From Bacteroidota bacterium (lineage in GTDB: Bacteria; Bacteroidota; Ignavibacteria; Ignavibacteriales; Melioribacteraceae): a stretch of DNA of 64,000 bases. The DNA lies in assembly GCA_021801605.1 (NCBI GenBank), contig JAJYXU010000077.1, forward strand, positions 1-64,000. The letters are read 5' to 3'. Below, piece after piece: positions 1 through 9,839 of this stretch. The notes below the pieces were generated by a model. That model saw only the letters and a program-made list of their open reading frames with translations. It did no database searches and was not told where the DNA came from. Position 1 is the first letter of the stretch. The number at the start of each line of letters is the position of its first letter. A program made the position numbers and the translations under genes.

Positions 1-966
1 GAATCATACGTTGGTTATGATTATTATGCTTACCAGTTAACTACCGGTTACTTCTTCCAAAACATGAGAGGTCCCGGTCTTAGACCAACAAGAACCACGC
101 AATATGAATTAGGGTTCTCACAGCAGATAGCTGACTTTATGTCTTTCGATATTACTGCTTATTATAAAGACATTAAAGACCTTGTTCAGATGGTTCCTGC
201 ACCTGTTGATATTGCATCTGGATATTCAAATTATTACCTAAGACAGAATGTTGATTTTGCAACAACAAAAGGTGTTGAAATTGCTGTCAATATGAGAAGA
301 TTCCAAAGACTGGCAATTAATGGAAGTATCTCATTTCAGGATGCTAGAGGAACAGGTTCATATCCAAATTCAAGCCGTGGTATCGTTGGCGCTCCGGTTG
401 TTGCCGGTCAACCATACACTCCTAAGAACATTTCTCCACTTGAATTTGATAGACCATTTATGTCTAAGCTTAATCTTGATTACCGTTTTGGAGATAATGA
501 TGGCGTAGCAATTCTTCATAACTTTGGCATAAATTTACTCTTGATATACCAATCCGGTCGTCCATTTACAAGAGCTATTGGAAATCCGGCATCAGTCGGA
601 ATTTCACAAGTCAACAGTGGGGATTCTAGATTTAGAACTCCGGTTGAGCCATTAGGATCTTCTCAGATGCCTGATTATTTCAATTTAGACCTAAAAGTTG
701 ATAAGTCTTTCTCTCTATTTGATAAATTAAGAGCTACGGTTTATGTAACCGTCTTAAACTTATTGAATACAAAAAATGTTACAGAAGTTTACTTATTGAC
801 CGGTACTAACACAGATGACGGATATCTAAGTAATCCAACAACTTTACAGCAACGTCTTGCTACAGACGGGCAAACATATGTTGATATCTACAATTTGAAT
901 ATTGCCCGTAATGGTTTATGGAGCGGTATGCGTCAGATTAGGTTAGGCATCAGATTAGACTATTAA
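1..966 (+). CDS. TonB-dependent receptor, C-terminal part (partial)
   Basis: The frame is open from the first base, so the 5' end is cut by the window edge and the ATG at 64 is internal. About 321 residues remain. They alternate aromatic and polar residues as in outer-membrane beta-strands, with typical late TonB-receptor phrases such as RPTRTTQYELGF, a strand reading FDITAYYKDIKDL, and a final strand RQIRLGIRLDY ending at the C-terminus. Family members import bulky ligands across the outer membrane using TonB energy. It sits 30 bp upstream of a T9SS cargo protein and a PorV-like barrel, an arrangement typical of FCB surface clusters. The plug domain is outside the window, so the substrate is unknown. 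Confidence 0.85.
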   Translation, partial: ESYVGYDYYAYQLTTGYFFQNMRGPGLRPTRTTQYELGFSQQIADFMSFDITAYYKDIKDLVQMVPAPVDIASGYSNYYLRQNVDFATTKGVEIAVNMRRFQRLAINGSISFQDARGTGSYPNSSRGIVGAPVVAGQPYTPKNISPLEFDRPFMSKLNLDYRFGDNDGVAILHNFGINLLLIYQSGRPFTRAIGNPASVGISQVNSGDSRFRTPVEPLGSSQMPDYFNLDLKVDKSFSLFDKLRATVYVTVLNLLNTKNVTEVYLLTGTNTDDGYLSNPTTLQQRLATDGQTYVDIYNLNIARNGLWSGMRQIRLGIRLDY

Positions 967-996
967 TGGTATATTTTAATTAAAGGAGAAAGCAAA

Positions 997-3900
997 ATGA
1001 AATTAATAAAATTTAGCTTTTATCTTGTCCTCTCTCTGATTCTTTTGAGTTCTAATGTAATTGTTAGGGCTGAAGGAGTTGATGGAAAAAAAGGTAAAGT
1101 GCTTAATAAGACAACTGGCACTCCAGGAGCGACTAAATTCAATATTAATAATATCTCTACATTTTTTGGAAACGATGGTATATCCGACCTTTCAACTACC
1201 GGTGATTCAGGATTTCAATTTCCAATCGGTAGTGGAAAAACCGTGTTTTACGAATCCGGCTTTTTATATGGCGGATATGTAAACGGCGAATGGCGTGTAG
1301 GTGGTTCAACTTACAGTCGTGGTCAAGTACCCGGAAGAATTGTTACTCCCGGTACCGTCGCAACTCCATTAGGTATTGCCGAGGCAGCTGCCTTACCACA
1401 AGTAAGAATTTATAGAGTGCGTAGAGACTATAAAGATCCACAAGCAGATTATAGCAAAGAAATAATGGATGAGAGCAAAACTAAAGATGCTATCTATACT
1501 CAGTACGATAAAGATTGGAAAGAATGGCCTGCCATCTATGGTGCTCCATTCGAAGATAAAAATAATAACAAAACCTATGAACCGGCAATAGATATTCCCG
1601 GTGTACCGGGTGCAGATCAAACCATTTGGTTTGTTGCTAATGATGTTGATCCTACAACAGCTCAGAAACTTTACGGATCAATCGGTCTTGGTATTGAAAT
1701 GCAGGCAACCATCTGGGGTTACAATCAACAAAACGCTCTTGGTGATGCTCTATTCAGAAAATATACAATGATCAATAAAGGATTCTATCCGGTTGACAGT
1801 TGTTATGTTAACATGTGGTCGGATCCTGATCTTGGCGGTGACGCCGGTGATGATTTTGCTGGCTGCGATACTTTATTGAGCTTAGGATTCATCTATAATG
1901 GTGATGATTCCGATCCATCTTATGGTTCGTACATTCCATCAGCAGGATTCGATTTCATGCAAGGTCCAATCATTAAAGGAAGCCCTACAGATAAAGCAAT
2001 CTTTAAAGGCAAGTTTAGAGCAGGTTACAAAAACATGCCTATGACTGCTTTCTATTTATTTACTCAAGGTGTTGCAAACTGGGGCGACCCAACATTAGGC
2101 AGTTACCCAAATGGAGCTTTACGTTTTAGAAATCTGTTTCAGGGGAAAAATGCTACTCTCGGTACTCCCTTTATCGATCCTTTAACAGGAAAAAAATCAA
2201 TGTTTTTTGCCCCTGGTGATCCTGTAACAGGTACAGGTTGGATTGATGGTATTCTCTTCCCAAAACAAGATAGACGTATTGGCGCAGTTTCAGGTCCATT
2301 TACATTAGCCGTAGGCGACACACAAGAAGTAGTAGTTGCTCAGCTTGCTGCTGGCGGTGTTGCACCAATTAGTAGATTAGGTGCTGTTGCATTGCTAAAA
2401 TTCCAAGATTTACAGGCTCAACAAGCATATAATAACTTCTTCAATGTTCCAAATCCTCCTAAAGCACCACTTGTTCCACTTGATCCTGTAACAAAAATTG
2501 GAAAAGCTTCTGAGTTCGATCAAAAATTAATCATTTCTTGGGCTGATGATCTAACTGCATATAACTTAACTGAAAGCCATAATGAATTAGGTTATAAATT
2601 TCAAGGATATGTTGTATATCAATTGCCAAGATTAAATGCTCAGTTGAATGAAGGTGTTGTAGTAGCAACTTATGACCTTATTGACTTAGTAGGCAATATT
2701 GAAAGTTTGGTATTTGATCCTGCTACAAACAATACAACAAAAAAATTCACCAAGTCTGGTACGAATAGTGGTATTCAAAGATATATTTCTATTACTACAG
2801 ATAAAATTAGAGGTGGTATTCCTTTAGCAAATGGTACGGAGTATTATTTTGTTGTATCAGCTTATTCTTTTAATCCAGATCCACAAGCTGTTCCAAACGT
2901 ATTGGAAACTCTATCTGCAAGAATTTCTGCTATTCCTCACGCACCAGATCCTGGCGTTAGTTATCAAGGAAAGAGCGGTGTAGTACTTAGCGTTAATCAC
3001 TCAGCTGGAAGCAGCGATGGTATTGTTACTCCTTTTGTTGTTGATCCTTCCAAAGTTGATGGTTCTGAGTACACTGTTACTTTTGGGGCTCAAGCAGGAA
3101 AAACAATATGGAATCTATTAAAAGGATCACAATCAGTATTATCTAATCAAACACATTTTGGAACAGACAAAACATTTGCTATAGTCAATGGTGTTCAGGT
3201 TGGTGTTCAAGATGCACCTCCTCAAATTAAAGGACCAGGTGAAGGTGACGGTATGGTGGAAGTTGCTTATGCTGGTACACCGCTCCCTTCAAGCAAATGG
3301 GATCCTGCCGGTACACCTTTTAGCGGTAATAAAGTATGGCATAGTCTTAATTCTTCCGGTGGCGATCGCTATGTAGTAAGTTCAAATGCCGGTGGTACCA
3401 TAGATAGATTATACAGATGGGTAACTTATGCCTCACCTCATGATTATGAATTGAGGTTTACTGATAAAGCTGCATATGGTGTTTATGCATTTAAAGATGA
3501 TAAAATTTGTACGGTTCCTTTTGAATTGTGGGATATCGGAATTGGAACACCAAACGACAAAACAGACGACATCAGAATGATGCCTTTAATTCTTGAAAAT
3601 GTTTCTACTTCCGATAAGTTCGGGTGGGGAACAGCAACCGACGGTTATTTTGGTGCATACCCAATGTCTGATGCTATCTATTGGATGGATGCTAAGGATA
3701 AAACAAAAGGAGATAAGGGTTATAAACAATTTGAGAATTCATGTGTGAAATCCGGTGGTGCAGGGGCTACCTATAATTATGCATTCGATACCGATCCTGC
3801 TGCAGGAGATTACAATATGGATTTCCACGGTGGATTTGTTTACCCAATCGGACGTATGACACTATTAGATTTTGATAAAGATGGTAAGTGGCCGCCGGCA

Positions 3901-4326
3901 GGTACTGTTATAAGACTCAATTACACAAAACCAATTACAACTAGTGATGTGTATAAATTCACAGCTCCATCGGTTATTACAAATGATCTTAATTTAGCGA
4001 AAGATGAAGTTGAAAAGATAAATGTATTCCCGAATCCTTATTACGGTGCAAATCCTAGAGAAGTTAATAAGTATCAGCGTTTCGTAACATTTAGTCATTT
4101 ACCGCAAAAAGCTACGCTGCGCATATTCAACTTAGCTGGACAGCTAGTAAGAATTATACAGAAGGATTCTCCCAGCCAGTTTACTACCTGGGATCTTGTA
4201 AATGATAGTTCGTTCCCTGTTGCTAGTGGATTATATATAGTTCACATCGATATGCCTGATTTGGGTAAAACGAAAATCGTTAAACTAGCTGTAATTCAAG
4301 AACAACAGATTCTTGACCACTTCTAA
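997..4326 (+). CDS. Large secreted protein with T9SS type A C-terminal sorting domain
   Basis: This is a 1109-residue protein with an N-terminal signal peptide (MKLIKFSFYLVLSLILL). The last ~100 residues form a type A sorting domain: it begins near residue 1008 with INVFPNPYYG, continues with LRIFNLAGQLVR, and ends in a strand like GLYIVHI. That domain sends cargo through the type IX system for surface attachment or release. The long middle part has aspartate-rich loops and a fibronectin-like stretch near residues 500-640 but no enzyme motif I recognise. A Shine-Dalgarno AAGGAG lies upstream of the ATG. It probably forms an operon with the TonB receptor before it and the PorV-like barrel 17 bp after it. 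Function beyond surface display is unknown. Confidence 0.8.
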   Translation: MKLIKFSFYLVLSLILLSSNVIVRAEGVDGKKGKVLNKTTGTPGATKFNINNISTFFGNDGISDLSTTGDSGFQFPIGSGKTVFYESGFLYGGYVNGEWRVGGSTYSRGQVPGRIVTPGTVATPLGIAEAAALPQVRIYRVRRDYKDPQADYSKEIMDESKTKDAIYTQYDKDWKEWPAIYGAPFEDKNNNKTYEPAIDIPGVPGADQTIWFVANDVDPTTAQKLYGSIGLGIEMQATIWGYNQQNALGDALFRKYTMINKGFYPVDSCYVNMWSDPDLGGDAGDDFAGCDTLLSLGFIYNGDDSDPSYGSYIPSAGFDFMQGPIIKGSPTDKAIFKGKFRAGYKNMPMTAFYLFTQGVANWGDPTLGSYPNGALRFRNLFQGKNATLGTPFIDPLTGKKSMFFAPGDPVTGTGWIDGILFPKQDRRIGAVSGPFTLAVGDTQEVVVAQLAAGGVAPISRLGAVALLKFQDLQAQQAYNNFFNVPNPPKAPLVPLDPVTKIGKASEFDQKLIISWADDLTAYNLTESHNELGYKFQGYVVYQLPRLNAQLNEGVVVATYDLIDLVGNIESLVFDPATNNTTKKFTKSGTNSGIQRYISITTDKIRGGIPLANGTEYYFVVSAYSFNPDPQAVPNVLETLSARISAIPHAPDPGVSYQGKSGVVLSVNHSAGSSDGIVTPFVVDPSKVDGSEYTVTFGAQAGKTIWNLLKGSQSVLSNQTHFGTDKTFAIVNGVQVGVQDAPPQIKGPGEGDGMVEVAYAGTPLPSSKWDPAGTPFSGNKVWHSLNSSGGDRYVVSSNAGGTIDRLYRWVTYASPHDYELRFTDKAAYGVYAFKDDKICTVPFELWDIGIGTPNDKTDDIRMMPLILENVSTSDKFGWGTATDGYFGAYPMSDAIYWMDAKDKTKGDKGYKQFENSCVKSGGAGATYNYAFDTDPAAGDYNMDFHGGFVYPIGRMTLLDFDKDGKWPPAGTVIRLNYTKPITTSDVYKFTAPSVITNDLNLAKDEVEKINVFPNPYYGANPREVNKYQRFVTFSHLPQKATLRIFNLAGQLVRIIQKDSPSQFTTWDLVNDSSFPVASGLYIVHIDMPDLGKTKIVKLAVIQEQQILDHF

Positions 4327-4343
4327 AAGATGGGAGAAAAAAA

Positions 4344-5369
4344 ATGAAAAAAATATATTTAAAATTATTTTTGCTGATTCTAGCTGCCAGCACCGTATTT
4401 GCAGATGGCGGTGTTAGAAATGGTACAGGCGCTGCTTCACAGCTCTTGATACCTGTTGGTGCGCGGGGAATTGCAATGGGTGGTTCTACAGTATCCGGTT
4501 CTTCCGGTTTAGAAGCGCTTTATTGGAATCCTGCTAACCTTGCTATCGGTGGTGGAACTGATGTTATGTTCTCTTACATGTCGCATATTGCTGATATCGG
4601 AGTTACATATTTTGGTGTTTCAACCAGCATGGAAGGTTTCGGTTCACTTGCTTTCACTCTGAAATCATTATCAATTGGCACCATTAATATTACTACAGTT
4701 GATAATCCTGATGGAAACGGGCAGTCATTCAAGCCCACTTTTATGACCTTAGGTGTAACTTACTCAAGATTGTTAAGCGATAGAATCTCAGTTGGCGTAA
4801 CAATGAACTATATCTCGGAAACATTAGATCTTGTTCGTTCAAGCGCTTTTGGATTCAATTTTGGTGTTACATACAGAAACCTAGCGAATATTAATGGATT
4901 CAATCTTGCTATGGCATTAAAGAACTTTGGACCTCAAATGAGATATGACGGATCCGGTTTATATTTGAATGCTACTCCTGGAAGTCTTGAAAGAGGACAA
5001 GCAACTTATAAAATGACCGCAGCAGCATTTGATTTACCATCAACACTCGAAATAGGTCTTAGCTACAATTACAATATTAATTCATCAAACTCACTTCAAA
5101 TTGAAGGTGATTACCAAAACAGTAACTACTACGCAGATGAATATAGAGTTGGTTTGGAATATAACCTGAACAATATGTTCTTCATTCGTGGTGGATATTC
5201 ATATACACCAAGTTTTGCCGACAATACTGATTATAACATCTATGGTATTACTGCCGGTATTGGTGTCAAATATGATATAGGTGGAACCGCAATGAAGTTA
5301 GATTATGCGTTTAGACAGACTAAATTCTTCGATAATAATCATGTAATCTCTCTTCAATTTGGTTTCTAA
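4344..5369 (+). CDS. PorV/PorQ-like outer-membrane beta-barrel protein
   Basis: This 341-residue protein has a signal peptide (MKKIYLKLFLLILAASTVFA) followed by the family opening: GAASQLLIPVGARGIAMGGS, then ALYWNPANLA. It ends in a beta-strand with terminal phenylalanine (SLQFGF). PorV proteins are FadL-like barrels that shuttle T9SS cargo to the attachment complex. The position directly after a gene encoding a T9SS sorting domain supports a dedicated cargo-handling role, although Ignavibacteria carry many paralogues and this one need not be the core PorV. A strong intrinsic terminator follows the stop codon. Confidence 0.8.
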   Translation: MKKIYLKLFLLILAASTVFADGGVRNGTGAASQLLIPVGARGIAMGGSTVSGSSGLEALYWNPANLAIGGGTDVMFSYMSHIADIGVTYFGVSTSMEGFGSLAFTLKSLSIGTINITTVDNPDGNGQSFKPTFMTLGVTYSRLLSDRISVGVTMNYISETLDLVRSSAFGFNFGVTYRNLANINGFNLAMALKNFGPQMRYDGSGLYLNATPGSLERGQATYKMTAAAFDLPSTLEIGLSYNYNINSSNSLQIEGDYQNSNYYADEYRVGLEYNLNNMFFIRGGYSYTPSFADNTDYNIYGITAGIGVKYDIGGTAMKLDYAFRQTKFFDNNHVISLQFGF

Positions 5370-5390
5370 GATTTTTTCTTTGAAATCTTA

Positions 5391-5420
5391 AAGCCCCGGC
5401 GCTTGCCGGGGTTTTTTATT
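5391..5420 (+). terminator. Intrinsic terminator after the PorV-like gene
   Basis: A 7-bp G+C stem, CCCCGGC / GCCGGGG with loop GCTT, is followed directly by TTTTTT. It lies about 20 bp after the stop codon and ends the TonB receptor - T9SS cargo - PorV transcription unit. Confidence 0.9.
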
Positions 5421-5563
5421 TTAAAGATGTTCTTCTTGCCTGCTGTTAAGCATGTTTGTATTTTTAATAAGGTGATAATTTATATGGGTTGCTAATAGAA
5501 TTACTTATCACTAAATAGATTCAGAAAAAATATATATATGATCAACTAAGAGGACTCAAATTT

Positions 5564-6937
5564 ATGAAGAAGATATTTGCCGTCATCTGTTTTGTTTTTT
5601 CTCTAGCTGCTGATATTTCGGCTCAAAATGAATTGAATTTTGAGTTTGATTACGCACGCTTCAACTATGACTCTTCTTCAGTTTACCTTGAATTTTACTA
5701 CGAACTCAATTCGAAAAATATGCAAGTCACTCCAAGTGAAAAAGGAGGACTAATTGAAGCAGTTGTTCATCTTGAATTGAAGAATCTTGCTACGAATGAA
5801 TATTCAATAAACAAGGATTGGAAAATTCAAGGGATTGTAAGCACTACTGAAAAAGAGAACGAAACCATTAATGATGTTATGGGATTTGTTGTACCGGAAG
5901 GAAAATATTCACTTTTGTTCACAGTTCACGACACTAAAAATCCGAACTTGAAAAAAACAATTAATGAAAACGTTGTTATTCAGCCAATTAAAAAAGATAA
6001 ATTTTCAATAAGTGATATTGAACTTGCCCGGCATATTAAAAAAGATGATGCAGATCAGAAATCTCTCTTCTATAAAAATTCTCTGGAGATAATTCCGAAT
6101 CCAACAATGGTTTATTCACATCTTTCTCCGGCAATGTTTTTCTACACAGAATTGTACAACTTACTTTTACCGGATGACAAAGCAAGTTTCTCATTTCAAA
6201 AAATGCTTTATAATAGTTCGGGTCAATCACTTTATAAAAGTACGAAGACAATCAAGCAGCAAAAGGAAGCAGTCGTAGAATATGGCGTAGTCAACTTATC
6301 TAAGTATCCAACGGATTCATATTACTTTGAGTTAAGTTTAGTTGATCCAATAACCAAGCAAGCATTTGTTTCTACAAAGCGATTCTATCTATACAATCCT
6401 AATATTGTGGATACAAACAAAACGGCATATTTAAATACTGGAGTAATAAGCAGTGAATTCGGACTATATAATATTGATGAATGCAACAAAAATTTTTCTC
6501 ATGCAAAGTATATCGCAACTCAAAAAGAGATAGACCAATTCAAGAAACTCGATTCTCTGAATGCGAAGAGGGAATTCCTTTTTAATTTCTGGAAAATTAG
6601 AGATGATAATCCGGCAACTCCACAAAATGAATTTAAGGAAGAATATGAGAAGAGAGTTGCCTATGCAAATAAAAATTTTACAAGGATGAACAAAGAAGGT
6701 TACTTAACCGACCGAGGAAGAATAGTTCTTCTTTATGGTGAACCCGATCAAAAAGACTATTTTCCGAGTGAACCAAATTTGAAACCTTACGAAGTCTGGT
6801 TTTACAATCAAATAGAAGGCGGTGTCAGTTTTTATTTTGGAGACGTAACTGGATTTGGAAATTATGAATTGCTTCATTCCACTAAACGTGATGAATTGCA
6901 TGATGAGAATTGGATGAGAAGAATAAGCACTCAATAA
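5564..6937 (+). CDS. GWxTD domain-containing secreted protein
   Basis: This 457-residue protein has a signal peptide ending near SAQ. The C-terminal third matches the GWxTD domain: a helix with LFNFWKIRDDNPATPQNE near residue 342, then GYLTDRGRIVLLYGEPD near residue 378, then EVWFY. The domain's name-giving tryptophan is a tyrosine here (GYLTD). GWxTD proteins occur mostly in FCB and Acidobacteria-type genomes; their biochemical role is not established. The N-terminal ~330 residues look like beta-rich extracytoplasmic domains. The acyltransferase gene begins 6 bp after the stop, suggesting co-transcription. Confidence 0.75.
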   Translation: MKKIFAVICFVFSLAADISAQNELNFEFDYARFNYDSSSVYLEFYYELNSKNMQVTPSEKGGLIEAVVHLELKNLATNEYSINKDWKIQGIVSTTEKENETINDVMGFVVPEGKYSLLFTVHDTKNPNLKKTINENVVIQPIKKDKFSISDIELARHIKKDDADQKSLFYKNSLEIIPNPTMVYSHLSPAMFFYTELYNLLLPDDKASFSFQKMLYNSSGQSLYKSTKTIKQQKEAVVEYGVVNLSKYPTDSYYFELSLVDPITKQAFVSTKRFYLYNPNIVDTNKTAYLNTGVISSEFGLYNIDECNKNFSHAKYIATQKEIDQFKKLDSLNAKREFLFNFWKIRDDNPATPQNEFKEEYEKRVAYANKNFTRMNKEGYLTDRGRIVLLYGEPDQKDYFPSEPNLKPYEVWFYNQIEGGVSFYFGDVTGFGNYELLHSTKRDELHDENWMRRISTQ

Positions 6938-6943
6938 TTACTG

Positions 6944-7819
6944 ATGCAAACAAAACATAAAATTGAATTTTTCATTTTCAATTCTTTTGCTAATTTATTT
7001 AGAGTAATTGGATTAAACAGAACAAGACGAAGCACAAAATATCTTGCTTATCTTCTTTATTATCTAATACCCGTAAGAAAAAATGTTGTAGTAAGTAATT
7101 TAAAAACCGCACTGCCGCAAAAGTCCAATTCGGAAATTAGAAAGCTGGCACTTCAAACATATCAGAATATTCTGATCACTTTTTTTGAACTGATGTATCT
7201 GCCATCGGCAAAAGAAGAAGAAGTTCAATCATCTATCGTAATAGATAACCTTGAAGCCATTCAAAAAATAATTGGTACAAATAAAGCCGCAATCATTCTA
7301 ACAGGTCATTTTGGCGGCTGGGAATTTTGTATGTCCTCTCTTTCTCTAAAGTTTGGCAGAGAAATAAGTTTATTAGCACAGCCGCAGAGTAACCCCCGTG
7401 TCTCAGATTATGTTATGCGTGCCAGAGCCAAGTTCGGAAATAAAATTATTCTTTCCGGGATCTCTATCAGAAAAATATATGAAACCATAAAGAGCGGTGG
7501 AATAATTGGAATTGCAGGAGATCAGAGAGGTCATTACGAGGGACCGCGTTTCAATTTTTTTGGTAAATCCACCGCTCTTTATACAGGTGCAGCCAGCATT
7601 GCTATTAAAACAAATTGCCCGGTTATTATGACTGCATTTGAGCGTCAAAAAGATTATACATATAAAATGCATCTGGAAGAGTTGAACTGTGATAATCTTC
7701 CTGAAGAAAACGAAGAAAAAATTAGAGTGCTGACTCAGCGGTATATTACTTTTTTAGAAAAACATATTAGAAAAAATCCGGACCAATATTTTTGGATGCA
7801 CAAAATTTGGAAATATTAG
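6944..7819 (+). CDS. LpxL/HtrB-like lipid A (Kdo2-lipid) acyltransferase family protein
   Basis: This 291-residue protein has the acyltransferase H-x4-E signature GHFGGWEF (catalytic His near residue 121), the downstream block IAGDQRGHYEGPRFNFFG, and the ending PDQYFWMHKIWK that corresponds to the family's usual WxHRRWK motif. Such enzymes add a secondary acyl chain to lipid A from acyl-ACP at the inner face of the cytoplasmic membrane. Its stop codon overlaps the GTG start of a heptosyltransferase-like gene, which fits a lipopolysaccharide assembly pair. No clear Shine-Dalgarno is visible, consistent with translational coupling to the gene before it. Confidence 0.85.
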   Translation: MQTKHKIEFFIFNSFANLFRVIGLNRTRRSTKYLAYLLYYLIPVRKNVVVSNLKTALPQKSNSEIRKLALQTYQNILITFFELMYLPSAKEEEVQSSIVIDNLEAIQKIIGTNKAAIILTGHFGGWEFCMSSLSLKFGREISLLAQPQSNPRVSDYVMRARAKFGNKIILSGISIRKIYETIKSGGIIGIAGDQRGHYEGPRFNFFGKSTALYTGAASIAIKTNCPVIMTAFERQKDYTYKMHLEELNCDNLPEENEEKIRVLTQRYITFLEKHIRKNPDQYFWMHKIWKY

Positions 7820-8838
7820 TGCAAGAAAAAATTCTGATCATTCAAACGGCTTTTCTTGGCGACTCAGTATTAATTCTGCCCATGATTCAAAAATTAAAAG
7901 AAAAATTTCCCGCTTCAATACTAAAAGTGCTTTGCATCCCTTCTACAAAAGAGTTGTTCGAAAACTCTCCTTATATTGACGGAGTGATTGTTTATGATAA
8001 ACGGGGTAAACAAAAATCCTTTTGGAATTATCTCAGAATCATAAAACAAATTAATGAACAAAAATTTACTCGTGTGTATTCTCCGCATAGATCGTTTAGA
8101 TCTTCGCTGCTCGTCTTACTTTCAGGTGTTAAAAATAGTGCGGCATTTGACATTGCAAGCTGCAGTTTTTTTTACAAGACAAAAATAAAATACTATTCCG
8201 CTAAGCATGAGGTTGCCCGCAACCTTGATTTGATTGGCTACGATACATCCGGTGAAAATTGGAAAGTTCTACCGGTTGTTAGTATTAATAGTACTGTTGA
8301 AATAAAAATTAACAAATTAATTGAGAATCTCAGAAACAAAGATGTTGTTGCTGTAGCTCCGGGATCTGTCTGGTCAACTAAAATCTATCCACAAGAATAT
8401 TTCATAGAAGCAATTAATTTTTTAGTCAATCAAAATTATTATGTTATTCTTATCGGCGGTGTTGATGATGAAAAACTTTGTTCTAATATGGCTCATAAAT
8501 TTAATACCGGTGTTGAATCATTTGCCGGTAAATTAAGTGTGATAGAATCTATTGCATTGCTGAAAAAATGTTCGTTCCTAATTTCAAACGATAGCGCACC
8601 GACTCATCTCGGTATGATAGCAGACATTCCGACCCTAACAATTTATTGTTCAACTGTCCCGGAATTCGGTTTCTATCCTTATAATCAAAAAAGTAGATCC
8701 ATCTCATTAGATGGATTAGAATGTAAGCCATGCGGAATTCATGGTCATATGGAATGCCCCATAAAAACATTTGACTGCGGAAAGAAACTTCTTCCGGAAG
8801 TTTTGATTGCATCACTCAAAGAATTGTCTCATCGTTAA
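7819..8838 (+). CDS. Glycosyltransferase family 9 (ADP-heptose:LPS heptosyltransferase-like)
   Basis: I start this gene at the GTG at 7819, whose G is the last base of the upstream TAG, rather than at the ORF-track TTG at 7792; the protein then opens with the typical ILIIQTAFLGDSVLILP. It is about 339 residues. Family-9 signatures are APGSVWSTKIYP near residue 176 and ISNDSAPTHLGM near residue 254, which bind the nucleotide sugar. It likely transfers heptose or a related sugar to the LPS core, working with the neighbouring acyltransferase. The exact sugar is not determinable. Its stop codon lies inside the end of a ~105 bp palindromic repeat. Confidence 0.85.
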   Translation: MQEKILIIQTAFLGDSVLILPMIQKLKEKFPASILKVLCIPSTKELFENSPYIDGVIVYDKRGKQKSFWNYLRIIKQINEQKFTRVYSPHRSFRSSLLVLLSGVKNSAAFDIASCSFFYKTKIKYYSAKHEVARNLDLIGYDTSGENWKVLPVVSINSTVEIKINKLIENLRNKDVVAVAPGSVWSTKIYPQEYFIEAINFLVNQNYYVILIGGVDDEKLCSNMAHKFNTGVESFAGKLSVIESIALLKKCSFLISNDSAPTHLGMIADIPTLTIYCSTVPEFGFYPYNQKSRSISLDGLECKPCGIHGHMECPIKTFDCGKKLLPEVLIASLKELSHR

Positions 8839-8940
8839 GGACGGTTCTAAAAATTATCGAATGGAAATATTTAACGCAGAGAGCGCAGAGAAAACACAAA
8901 GACCGCAGAGGATATTGATATTTTTAGAACCGCCATTAAG
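8835..8940. repeat. ~105 bp palindromic element, copy A (TTAAGGnnGGTTCTAAAAA family)
   Basis: The ends are inverted repeats: TTAAGGACGGTTCTAAAAA on the left and TTTTTAGAACCGCCATTAA on the right. The interior holds the repeated motif ACGCAGAGAGCGCAGAG. Two further copies of the same length and layout lie at 34028-34132 and 39149-39253. The left end contains the TAA stop codon of the upstream glycosyltransferase gene. It has no coding capacity, so it resembles a MITE or a processed-RNA hairpin. Confidence 0.8.
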
Positions 8941-8960
8941 AAAAAGAACCCGTAAATTCA

Positions 8961-8968
8961 TATATTTG
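8961..8968 (+). promoter_or_regulatory. Possible Bacteroidetes-type -7 promoter box (TAnnTTTG)
   Basis: TATATTTG lies 20 bp before the M23 peptidase start and matches the TAnnTTTG -7 consensus known for Bacteroidetes sigma factors. No convincing TTTG -33 box at the usual spacing is visible, so this is only suggestive. Confidence 0.25.
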
Positions 8969-8988
8969 TATATCATCGAGGAAAATAA

Positions 8989-9828
8989 ATGAAATGGTTT
9001 AATTTGGAGAATCTTCGGAATTCTTCATTTCACATAACGCCTAATCTTCCAATCATCACAACCAAAAGATACAAATACAGTATTATTCGTCTGGTTGCTT
9101 ATCTTGGAGTATATACAATTTTAGCATGGCTGGTTCTGATATTCATTCTTTCAATAACACCATTAAAAGATTTTTTGTTTGTGATTGATAATAACGAATT
9201 AAAAACACAACGGGAAAAAATTCAGATATTGCAAAACCGTGTTGAATCTCTTACATCCCAGCTTCAGAATATTGCATCTACTAACGAACGAATGAAATAC
9301 GCAATGATGCTGGCAAAGAAAGACTCGGTAAAAAGTAATGATGCATTGTATGACTCGCTTCGTAAACCCATTAATAAAAAGATCAAAATTGGCGGAGATA
9401 TTTTTTCTGCATTTAACGATTTGATGGATAAAATTTTTCAATCTACCGAAAAATCAAAATCATTAATTTTTCTTGAGCCTGCAAATGGTGTTATCACACA
9501 AGAGTTTTTGCCGACTGAGGGACATATGGGAATTGACTATGGAGTGAAATCGGGCTCTCCTGTTTACGCATCTGCAGGTGGACTGATAACATTTTCCAAT
9601 TATAGCATCTCTTCCGGTTATACTATAATAATTCAGCACGATCAAAATTATATCACAATTTATCAGCATTGTTCATCATTACTCAAAAAAGCCCGCGATG
9701 TTGTTTCTCAGGGGGAGTTAATTGCTCTTAGCGGAGATTCAGGCAAAAATACAACCGGACCTCATCTTCATTTTGAAATTTGGGAGAATGGTAAACCGGT
9801 TGATCCTCAAAAAATTTTATTAAAGTAG
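8989..9828 (+). CDS. M23 family metallopeptidase (peptidoglycan endopeptidase)
   Basis: This 279-residue protein has a single membrane anchor near residues 30-60, a coiled coil near residues 70-105 (KTQREKIQILQNRVESL), and a C-terminal LytM/M23 domain. Zinc ligands are visible in HMGIDYG near residue 177 and HLHFEIW near residue 258. Such enzymes cut peptide cross-links in peptidoglycan. The next gene, 11 bp downstream, is a bactofilin. Bactofilin-M23 pairs act together in shaping the cell wall in several bacteria, so a scaffolded endopeptidase role is likely (inference). A GAGGAAAATAA stretch provides the ribosome site. Confidence 0.88.
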   Translation: MKWFNLENLRNSSFHITPNLPIITTKRYKYSIIRLVAYLGVYTILAWLVLIFILSITPLKDFLFVIDNNELKTQREKIQILQNRVESLTSQLQNIASTNERMKYAMMLAKKDSVKSNDALYDSLRKPINKKIKIGGDIFSAFNDLMDKIFQSTEKSKSLIFLEPANGVITQEFLPTEGHMGIDYGVKSGSPVYASAGGLITFSNYSISSGYTIIIQHDQNYITIYQHCSSLLKKARDVVSQGELIALSGDSGKNTTGPHLHFEIWENGKPVDPQKILLK

Positions 9829-9839
9829 GAGTGTATTAA

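Noticed and set aside
8807-8992. 61-residue plus-strand ORF after the glycosyltransferase
   Set aside because: It runs through palindromic repeat copy A and has no family resemblance or ribosome site; the low-complexity reading comes from the ACGCAGAG repeats.
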